From JABDBL01 sp963845445 (lineage in GTDB: Bacteria; Cyanobacteriota; Vampirovibrionia; Obscuribacterales; Obscuribacteraceae): a stretch of DNA of 64,000 nucleotides. The DNA lies in the NCBI GenBank assembly GCA_963845445.1, contig CAWJSE010000003.1, positions 372,001 through 436,000 of the forward strand, read 5' to 3'. The translations under genes and the position numbers were made by a program. The number at the start of each line of letters is the position of its first letter. The first letter of the stretch is position 1. Positions 52,594 to 62,000 of the stretch are shown one piece after another. The notes under the pieces are model-generated. The model had not been told where the DNA came from, searched no databases, and worked only from the letters and a program-made list of their open reading frames with translations.

Positions 52594-54960
52594 TTAGACC
52601 AAAGCTAAAGACAAGATCGCTTTATCTAAGCAAGTTACATGAGCCAAATATTCGCACCGTGCAACGCTAGTGCTGACATCAGTCAGACTGGCACCGGTAT
52701 TTGATATAATTCTATATGTGCCGCGAGCGTGGTCAACCTCAACAACAGATAGTTTTCGTAAACATTCAGATAATCCGAGCCCCAAGAGCTTTGCCACTGA
52801 TTCCTTTGCTGACCAGATCTTCTTAATACCAAAAGCACGATCTGGTCCAGATAATTGCTGAATGAAGTTGCGTTCCGTAGAACTAAGAATAAAATCTTCC
52901 AAATCGTCTTCTAATAGTTTTGATTCTAAATCTATACCGATGGAGGAAAATGTTAAACTGTCTGCGGCAACAGCTATTATTTCACCATCCTTATGCGTAA
53001 TAGAAATAGCAGGGTGCTTAGCACTCTGAGCGATATCTGCGATTTTGGCTACATAAGGCTTGCCTGAATCTAATGTCTCAATCTCGATATCAGTATTTTT
53101 TACCTCAGCCCCAGCCATTCCGGCAATTAAAGCCCGTACCGATTCTTTGACAGCAATTCTGCCGGCTAACCATTGCCTACGCTTAGCAAATCGATTAAAT
53201 GATTTAAGTTTCTCCCGCTCCAAAGAAGTTAGGACTTCTTGGGCGAGCGACAAAAAGGCTTCTTCATTAGTGGGCAAATTTTCTTCTCTCAGTCGTCGAC
53301 AAACTATATTTTTGCTATTAGCAAAGTTAGCAAAAATTTGCGTCAGAGATATTTCTTGGCTTAAATATTGCCAGTCACCGTCTACAGCTTGTGGTACGGC
53401 TTTGCCTAATACTAAATATGCCATTACTCGCTCTTCCAGCTCCTGCAATTGCTTCTGGAAAGATCTTGTTATAGCAAGTATGTCTGGCTCAAGCTGTTCC
53501 AGTTCATCTTCTAGAACTTTCTTGCCATCGGTGAGTGGAGAGTAATTACTAGGCTCAAATTGCTTTTGGGAGAAGTCTAGTAACTTAGGCGCTCTCCTAG
53601 CAAATAAATAGCTTAGATCCATGTAAATGTCGTTAACAAATAGTATCGCCAGAACATTTTGCAATTGGGTAATAGCTGATATTTCCGAGCGATTGGCAGC
53701 TAATGAAACGTGGGGGCGTTCTTGCAATGTCTCAGTAATTATGGGAGCGAGGTTACCTCTAGGTCCAACTTCAACAAAGTTTCTTACTCCATTCTTGTAT
53801 AGAGCCTCAATGCTTTCACGGAATAAAATTGGCTTGCTGAATAGGTCAGTGGTCATCTTTTTAATTCTGTCTGCTTTATTTGGATACGGGGCAGCTAAAG
53901 AGCATGACCATGACTCTATAAGCGGACTACTTATTTGTAAGGCTGCTATATCTGGATTATCTGCAGACACCACATTTGCTACCAGAGAGGTGTGATATGG
54001 TATGGCAAAAGGTAAGAAGTCCGCAGATATTTGTTTACTTTCTAATGATTTAAGCAGAGAATTTATTGATTCTCTGTCCCCCGTTAAGATGAGTTGGCGC
54101 GGCGAAAGATTAGCACTCAAATAGATCTTATCTTTATATTGGATCAGCTCATCTTCTATTTTTTCATAGGCATCATTTACCCGTAGCGACCTTAAATTTA
54201 TTAATTGATCTAAGGGCAGAGCATGTACCATCCCTGTGCTTAGATGATAAAATAAGGGTGCCGCTTTAAAAAGATCCACTGCGCCAGACATAGTCAAAGC
54301 AGCAAATTCCCCGGTGCTCGCGCCCAATAAAACGTCAGGCACAATATCTAAATTGAGTAACAAAGTAAAGATGGCCCATTCTGCCATAAGCACAGTGACA
54401 ACGGCAGAATCCATAACGGCCAGTGACGCTGGTGTTTCTCTAAATGTTTTTGTACGTGGATCCAAGCGACAAAAGATGCGATCACTGGGTCTTGCCTTAC
54501 TTCCACCCGAAAGGGCTAGATAATCAACATAATCGAAAATTGCTCGTATCTCTGGAAAATGTAAACAAAGCTCGGCAAGCATATTGGGATAGGCGGCCCC
54601 CAGTCCCGGTAATACGAAAGCTAATTTGTTATCTCGATTGCTCCTATTTAATAACCCATTACACCAATAGATACCGTTACTTTCAAAGTAAGCGGCATTG
54701 CTCTTCTGGGTAAGGCCAATCCCTAAGCACATCTCTATAATGCTTTCAATTTTCGAAAGAAATTCGTCGACGCTTGAACATACAAAAGATGCCTTTATGT
54801 ATTCGGTATTCTTTTGTTGACCTCCATCACTCGCGTAAGCCAGAGACTGATTTATAAGCTTAAAGGAATCATTGTTAACTGTAAAAGCTAAATCCTTCAA
54901 GCTCTGCGGCTCTCTCTCACTGAAGACTGATGGTTTAATCGATTGCAAATAATTCAGCAA
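52594..54960 (-). CDS. PfaB-like acyltransferase fused to a phosphopantetheinyl transferase
   Basis: 788 residues from TTG 54960, overlapping the upstream gene by 7 bp. Residues about 110-440 are an acyltransferase domain: FVLPGLGAAYPNM, nucleophile in GASTGEF (Ser215, where most AT domains read GHSxG), a PYHTSLV motif (His about 323) and EVGPRGNL. A linker with coiled-coil character follows (about 480-560). Residues about 575-780 are a Sfp/AcpS-type 4'-phosphopantetheinyl transferase, with ISITHKDG, GIDLE (675-679) and WSAKESVAKLLG (716-727), the magnesium and CoA motifs. In the Pfa system these are separate proteins (PfaB and PfaE). The fusion lets one protein both load and activate the synthase. 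Confidence 0.8.
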   Translation of the reverse strand: MLNYLQSIKPSVFSEREPQSLKDLAFTVNNDSFKLINQSLAYASDGGQQKNTEYIKASFVCSSVDEFLSKIESIIEMCLGIGLTQKSNAAYFESNGIYWCNGLLNRSNRDNKLAFVLPGLGAAYPNMLAELCLHFPEIRAIFDYVDYLALSGGSKARPSDRIFCRLDPRTKTFRETPASLAVMDSAVVTVLMAEWAIFTLLLNLDIVPDVLLGASTGEFAALTMSGAVDLFKAAPLFYHLSTGMVHALPLDQLINLRSLRVNDAYEKIEDELIQYKDKIYLSANLSPRQLILTGDRESINSLLKSLESKQISADFLPFAIPYHTSLVANVVSADNPDIAALQISSPLIESWSCSLAAPYPNKADRIKKMTTDLFSKPILFRESIEALYKNGVRNFVEVGPRGNLAPIITETLQERPHVSLAANRSEISAITQLQNVLAILFVNDIYMDLSYLFARRAPKLLDFSQKQFEPSNYSPLTDGKKVLEDELEQLEPDILAITRSFQKQLQELEERVMAYLVLGKAVPQAVDGDWQYLSQEISLTQIFANFANSKNIVCRRLREENLPTNEEAFLSLAQEVLTSLEREKLKSFNRFAKRRQWLAGRIAVKESVRALIAGMAGAEVKNTDIEIETLDSGKPYVAKIADIAQSAKHPAISITHKDGEIIAVAADSLTFSSIGIDLESKLLEDDLEDFILSSTERNFIQQLSGPDRAFGIKKIWSAKESVAKLLGLGLSECLRKLSVVEVDHARGTYRIISNTGASLTDVSTSVARCEYLAHVTCLDKAILSLALV

Positions 54961-56090
54961 CTGGTAGCGATTTTCTCCAAAAGGTTAAACAGTTCGGATG
55001 GCCAATCTGCTTGCAAACTGCCATGTTTCAATTCATTTGCGTCTTCGTATTCTTCTGCCACCAAATGATAATTCTTTCCGTTCTTTTCAGTAATATGGAA
55101 AGCTGCCCTCCGGCGCGAAGAACTGTAAGGCAATTGTTGACCGATATTCCTAAAATGCGGATGAATTTGAGGGTGGAACCACGGACGGATCGCAAAATTG
55201 AAATAGAAAGGAGAACGTTTAACATCGATTTGTTCAATAAGCTCTGTATGTCGAGTGGGTAGAAATGTTCTTTGCTGAATTGCAATGATTGTCTCTACTA
55301 GTGCAGTAAGTCCGCTGACCGAATGATTGCCATTATTTCCCAAACTAATCTGCAAAGAGCACCAAGGATCTTTCTTAAATACGTTATTGTCACTCAGCTC
55401 GCCTCCGATTCCAATGTCATTGTCATCTTCGACAAACCAAGCAGATAATTGGGCTATTTCTGCATCAATTTTGTTTCCTGATTTTGAGGTGAGCGTGAAT
55501 AAATTGATAGACGATGTTGGGATTTGAGCTTCCTTATATTTGGCCTTTAATTCAACTAAATCATTATTTGCTTTCGAGAGAAGGGCGACTGCGGCATAAA
55601 TTTTCTTGCTATATTCAATTGCCTTTGGTAATGTTCTAATAACAAAAACTGAGATATAGTAAGAGTTCTGCCCTGGTATATCTTCTAAAGAATCTAAAAG
55701 CACTAGCAAGGCAGTATTGGAAACAGAAGTTTGCAATTCATTGATCGCAATGTCCAATCCTTGCAAGGGGTTTGAGATATGCATATTAATCCCATTTCCT
55801 GTCAGACCCAGAAAGGACATTAATTGTCCAGCCCGAGTTAAACTGGCATTGGTACAATTGCCAACTATAATAGAAACATTCTCTGCCTCAATCGAAGCAC
55901 CACTAGATTGATCTTCGGACAAAGCCCTTTGAGCTAAGTGAACAACAACTGAATTTAAATCACTTTCTGCGTAATTATTTGGAAATTGACAGCTTTTATA
56001 AGACAAACCGGTGACAGCTGCGCAACAGGAATTATTTTCCTGTATTGCGCAGTGATTGATATTTCTATCATCCAGAGATACTTGCCTCAA
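54954..56090 (-). CDS. Ketosynthase-like protein without catalytic residues (chain-length-factor-like)
   Basis: 378 residues from TTG 56090, overlapping the upstream gene by 23 bp and the next by 7 bp. It aligns by eye with the KS domain of its neighbour: GLTGNGINMHISNPLQGLDI stands where KS has the DAACASSLA nucleophile loop, FTLTSKSG where KS has EAHGTGT, GNNGNHSVSGL where KS has GHTKATAGL, and SPFYFNFAIRPW plus NYHLVAEEYED match the end of KS (NFHAVLEEY). The Cys and at least one of the catalytic His are lost. That is the layout of chain-length factors in type II PKS and of the second KS-like domain in PfaC, which pair with an active KS to set chain length. So a heterodimer partner for the KS in 56068-64000 is likely. 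Confidence 0.65.
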   Translation of the reverse strand: MRQVSLDDRNINHCAIQENNSCCAAVTGLSYKSCQFPNNYAESDLNSVVVHLAQRALSEDQSSGASIEAENVSIIVGNCTNASLTRAGQLMSFLGLTGNGINMHISNPLQGLDIAINELQTSVSNTALLVLLDSLEDIPGQNSYYISVFVIRTLPKAIEYSKKIYAAVALLSKANNDLVELKAKYKEAQIPTSSINLFTLTSKSGNKIDAEIAQLSAWFVEDDNDIGIGGELSDNNVFKKDPWCSLQISLGNNGNHSVSGLTALVETIIAIQQRTFLPTRHTELIEQIDVKRSPFYFNFAIRPWFHPQIHPHFRNIGQQLPYSSSRRRAAFHITEKNGKNYHLVAEEYEDANELKHGSLQADWPSELFNLLEKIATSC

Positions 56091-59000
56091 CAGAAGTTGC
56101 GTTTTGGTTAGCGAGGCGGTGCAGAGATTTGCTACCTACTCCAGATAAATCTTCCACGTAGATAAAAAGATCGCCATTATCGTTATAAATAGCCATGTCA
56201 CAACGCAATTCATTCGGAGAGCTCTCGGGGGAGATAATTATATGCACGAAACTCAGTTCATCTGGTTCGAATTTTCCGAAATTCAAAAAGCTTAAGCGAG
56301 CAAAACCAGTTGGTAGAGCCGTTATATCGAGAGACTTGCGAGCCCAAATACCACCTAACTGCATAGAGGAATCAAACATTACTGGATCAATGATCCAATT
56401 TCCACTCTTCTCTAGGGCAAGACATTTTTCAGCACTCAATCCTGAAACTTTCCCTAGGATCCCCCTCTGTCCTACTGAATATATTTTCTTCATGCCGTGA
56501 AAACTCTTGCCGTGGAATAGCCATTGCCTATAAATGTCTTCAATAGAGGGCAAGGTAATGGCGGGACCTAAGTCATATTTCGCAACGTCAATTTCTTTAG
56601 GGGCGTGACTTTCATTACCATTGTTATTTTTAGCACCACTATTGGTTCCATTGGCACCATTATGCCCGTTATTAGATTTATCTGAAGAGTCATGATCCAA
56701 AAGCAGCATTTTAGTTGAAGCAACTATTTTAGTATTCGGTCGTACATTTTCACCCAGTATAAAACGAGCCTTAAAATTCAGACGGCGCTTTAAACCAGAC
56801 ACGATAGTTACCAATGCGGTAGCGGCATTATTTCGTTTCTCTTCTTCATGCACTATTATAGATATCTTCTTCTTCGAAACATCAAAAAGAATACCGGCTG
56901 GAATATCAAATTGCTCTATAACCTTAAGTGGTAGATCTGGATAAGCCGTTTGGGCTGCTTCACACATTAATTCCAGAGCATAAGCCATGGGAAGAACAGG
57001 CACTCCATCGAAGGCGTGATCAAGCAAAAATAGATCGATCTGGGTATCTAAATTGACTACATATTCTTTATCACCAGAAGAATTGGTGATCACTTCACTA
57101 TTAATAAGCCTGGCACCACGGCCTTTACTCTGAGTTTTACCTTCGGTTTTCGCTACTAGAAGGACTTCTGATTCTTTTTTATTCGAACAGAACATTTCAT
57201 TAATGAATGCCTCACAGCCCCTCTGCAAATCAATCATTGCCCAGCCGTATTGAGCGAATATTTCCTCCAACTCGGGATGAGCCATTCCGCCTTTCCAGGG
57301 CCCCCACATGACAGATGCCGCTCTTCCCTTAAGCATTTTTTCCCGCACACCAATAGCCAGCTTGTTCAATACTTCATTAGCCGCTACATAATCAGCTTGA
57401 CCAGCATTGCCAGTACGACCGACCACAGACGAAAAGAAAAACAAGTGATGGAGAGAATCTAATCTAAGAGTATCGACCAAAGTTAATGCACTGCTTACCT
57501 TGGTATCGAAAACACGCTCAAAAGATTCTTTGTCTTTGTCTTTCAACAGGGCATCTTCAATTATACCTGCGCCATGAATAACGGCATCAATTTTGCCGTA
57601 ATCAGTATAAACACGGGCAACCAGAGCGGTTAGAGCTTCGACGTCTCTGACATCTAAGCTATGATATTCGACTTTGTTAGCGGCGCTTTGAAGTCGTTGC
57701 ATGTTCTCTCTAATCTCGCGCTCCTTGATTAGTTTTTGATAGCGAGATTCAACTTCCGGTATGTTTACCGGCGTGCCTTCTTCTTTTAGGGATTCGATAA
57801 TTTTTGCCTTTAAATCGCGCATCCCCTTGATGCCCGCATAACGACTATCTTCATTAGACGAAGGCAAGGCGGAACGTCCAACCAAAATCATATTAGGTCT
57901 ATAGTGAAGAGCCAATTGAAATGCGATTTCAGCAGTGATACCGCGGGCACCACCAGTAATTAGTACCACAGAATCTTTATCCAATGGCGGATGGGAAAAG
58001 TCTACTTTCAAAGAACCATCAGCTATGTCCAGTCCCCATCTTTGCTTTGATCGATAACCAACTTCAATTATCTTATCATTGCATATAACTTCCTCGATCA
58101 ATCTAAGAGCATATTCTTTCAATTGCTTAGGATCAGATTTTTCCCCTGTCTCTGTCTCCTTCAAATCGAAGTCGACAGTCTTGAAAGTAAAATCGGGCAT
58201 TTCTTTGGCTGCTACTTTAATCAACCCCGAAACAGCTGCTTGCATAGCCGAGGAGTAATCTAAAGTATGCAAATCATAGCCAAATTTTCCACCCATGCTT
58301 GTCGCACCCACAAATATAGGCGCATTCCCTGTTTCTATCTTATTGTAGTTAAGACTGAAATACTTAAACATATGCATCAAACCGACAGCACTAGCTCGAT
58401 TTGACTCTCTATCCTTCTCAGCAATAGATTGCAAATGCAACATAATACTTGTAGGTCCATATTCTTCCTGCAAAGCATCAAGGCATGATTTAACTTGAAC
58501 GAAATCTTGCAAATCGATCTCAAGGACGGAACCTGCAGCTGAGTTTACTGTTGCTGAACCGATTTTCTTGCCCACTTTATTATTAGACTGTTTCAATATA
58601 ACAGGCACAAATCCGTGCGTAGACAAAAGTCTGGCCACATTCTTAGCCAAGTTCGACTTATCTTCAGTGATTACCACTAAGCTGGCATTCTGCCGAAGTG
58701 ATTTTAGCTTATCAGCGATTTGTGCATCTGTTAAAACAATCGGATTAAGGCTAATTGGCACAACCACGCCACGCTTGATGAGATTATGATGCCCATTCTG
58801 ATCACCGTTAGCACCGTCTGTAATCGCTAATAGCTTTGCCGTATTGTGCTTACCGTTGCCCGGCGCTTTCAATTCACTGTCAACATACGAGACTGCTGTT
58901 GCCTGGCTGTGGGAACTATTGTTATCCGCCAGCTGTCCAGGCACAGTAGCATGATCATGACTAGCGCGCAGCCAATCAATAATTCCTTGTAGTGTTCTAG

Positions 59001-62000
59001 CACCGGCTAATTCTTCTATGCCAGACTCAAGTTGTTTTTGTTTATTCTCAGGCAGTACCCGACGGAACTTATTTAGGATTTCCACGCGTTTGATAGAATC
59101 AATACCTAAATCGGCTTCTAAATCTAAATTCGGATCGATCATATCTACCGGATAACCGGTTCGCTCTGCAACTATATCCAACAGCGTCGCAATTAGTTGT
59201 TCGGTATCCATTTCAGCCTCTAGAGTAGGACTTACAACCAAAGGCTTGTCACTATGAGCGTCGCCATTGCTTGGCGTATAATCTGCCAGAATATTTTGAG
59301 ACTCATTGGCAGGAATGGTGGAAACATTAGCTAAATTAAGGTTGGCCTCTGAATTGGCCAAATCAAGATTTTCGGTGAAAGAAGATATTAAAGCTCGTGC
59401 ATCATTGCTGGCATGTGCTCCGGCATTTTGTTTAGCCAGATAAGCTAACATTACCCGTTGCTGTGTCTCCATAAAGCTATTGGCCATAGTCTGCATACTT
59501 TGTTGGAATTGCAGCATAATATTATCCGTCAGACCGTCCTCTGCTCGAACTCCATTAGCTTTGTTAAAGCTATTGAGCATGGTGGTGGGATTATGCGTTG
59601 TGTTTTCGATTTTCAAGTTTCCAAAGCCCTTATTTTGTTGTTTGTTAAATTGTGCATTGTTAATGGATTCATTATCCAATTTGAAGGAGGTACTTACAGC
59701 TGCAGGTACTGATTTACCAGTCTGATTGTCTGATACTTTGCCCTTTAGTTGAATGGTCGCGCTGTTAACTAAGTAAACAAGCTTTTTACTGCTTGTTGCC
59801 GGTTCATGATTGAGAACTTGTCTCAAAGAATCTAACCTTGACTGATAGAGCCTTTGCAAATCCAGAGTTTCTCCGCTTACAGCCAATTGTGCCAAAGCAT
59901 GCAACAGATTAACTATTCCATCACGACCCTGTCTATCTAGAGCAATGCAGGTACTGTCAGTACCCTCCAAAATCGACTGTGCTAAATTTGTTAGTACGGA
60001 GCTAGGCCCGACTTCTAGAAAAACGCGAGCACCGTCAGCGTACATTTTCTTAACTTGAGTGACAAAGTCAACTGGCTCAATAGTGTGTAAACCCAGTTTG
60101 CCAGGCACCTCGGCAGACGATCGTTCATATTTCTGTCCTTGCAAATTAGAATACACATCGATAGTGCCCTCGAAAAACTCAATTGTTTTTAAAACATTTT
60201 CAAGCTTTTCAGCGGCGTACTTCATAGACCTAGTATGGAAAGCTTGGGATACCGGAATGATGCGGGCCACCAAATCTTTGCTCTGCAATACAGTGACTGC
60301 CTGCTCAATCTCAGTCAGAGAGCCAGCTATAACGGTTTGGCCGGGACTATTCACATTGGCAATTGAAATACCCGACGGCAAATCAGACAATTTTTCTTTC
60401 AATTGTTCAGCAGAGCAGGAAACAGCAGCCATAGCACCGCGGAACGCATGCCCATCAATTGGTTGAGCTAAAATCTCTCCTCTTTGCTGAGAAACATTCA
60501 TCAAACTGGCAAAATCATAATAGCCTGCTGCACAAAGGGCTACATATTCTCCATAGCTATGTCCAGCCACCATATCCGGTTTAATGCTAAAAGACGCCAA
60601 AAGCGAACTGGCAGCCATATCAGCTGCTCCAATTGCAGGCTGGGCAATTCGTGTATCAGTCAAAGTCTCCTTCAGTTTAATCTCTTCGTCTTTTGTAAAG
60701 GCCGGAGCTGGAAATACATATTCGGACAATGATTTATTCAGCTTATTCCCGATACATTCGTTGGCTTGCGCGAAAGTTTCTCTAACTTCAGTAAATCTAA
60801 TCGCTAACTGGCCTAGCATGCCTGGATATTGCGAACCTTGTCCGGGGAATAAGAAAGCTAATTTATTTTTGCTAGGCCCTTCATCTAGAGCATTGATCTC
60901 AAAATAAACACCGCGCGGATCCCTGATTTGTCCTTTGTTGGCTTGAATATCATTTTTCGCCCGCGTAAGCTTCTCTAGCAGATCGTCAATTGATGAAGCT
61001 ACTATAGCCAAACAATATTTTTGCTGATCGCTCGATATGCCTTTCTCTGGTTGAGCCTGTCCGTTCTTGTTTACTCGGCTCCGACCAACAGATTTATGCA
61101 ACTGAGATTGGTGATCACGATCTTTCAAAAATTGCCAATAGGCTAAAGCAGCAAGTTGAAGCCCTCCGCGGCTGGGATGGTCTGCAAATTTTTTCGCCTT
61201 CTCAGCACACGCGCTAGCCGCGCGACAAATCTCGGCGGTACTGGCGCCGGAGAATACAAATAATTCTGCCGGTAAAGTGGCATCCTCTTGAGCATCATTT
61301 GATCGAATATATGTTGGCGTGTATTCTTCAAGCACAGCATGGAAATTAGTACCACCAAACCCAAAAGCACTTACGCCTGCTCTTCGGAGAGGCAAATTGT
61401 CGCTTTGACTAGTGGGCAATATCCAAGGTCTGCTTTCTGCATTAATATAGAAAGGCCCTTGCTCGAAATGGCAAGCTGGATTTGGATTTTTGACACCAAT
61501 TGTGGGCGGTAAAACTTTGTGATGTAAAGCTTTGGCTACTTTTATTAGAGATGCCAATCCAGCGGTGGCCTTGGTATGTCCAATCATTGTTTTTACTGAG
61601 CCGATGGCACAAGAATGATGAGCTGCCTTAGAAAGTTCGAAAACTTGCTTCAAAGCTTCTACTTCTGCCTTGTCACCAGCTACGGTACCAGTTCCGTGAG
61701 CTTCAATTAAGGTTACCGTGTTCGGATTAACTTGCGCATCTTCATAGGCTCTGTTAAGTGCCTTAATCTGACCAGCTGGGCGTGGCGCAGTTAAGCTCAA
61801 GTCGCGACCATCACTTGAACCACCTATGCCCTTTATGACTGCATATATTCTGTCTCCATCACGCTCGGCATCACTCAATCGCTTGAGTACCAACATGGCC
61901 ATACCTTCACTAATGACTATACCGTCGGCACTGGCATCAAAAGTTTTGCAATGCCCGTCGGCTGAAAATGCATGCGTTTTGCTGAAGCTTAAGTAGTCGC

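Noticed and set aside
59458..60907. Plus-strand ORFs within the Pfa-like gene
   Set aside because: They lie opposite the AT and linker regions of a continuous open frame and lack starts with ribosome sites.
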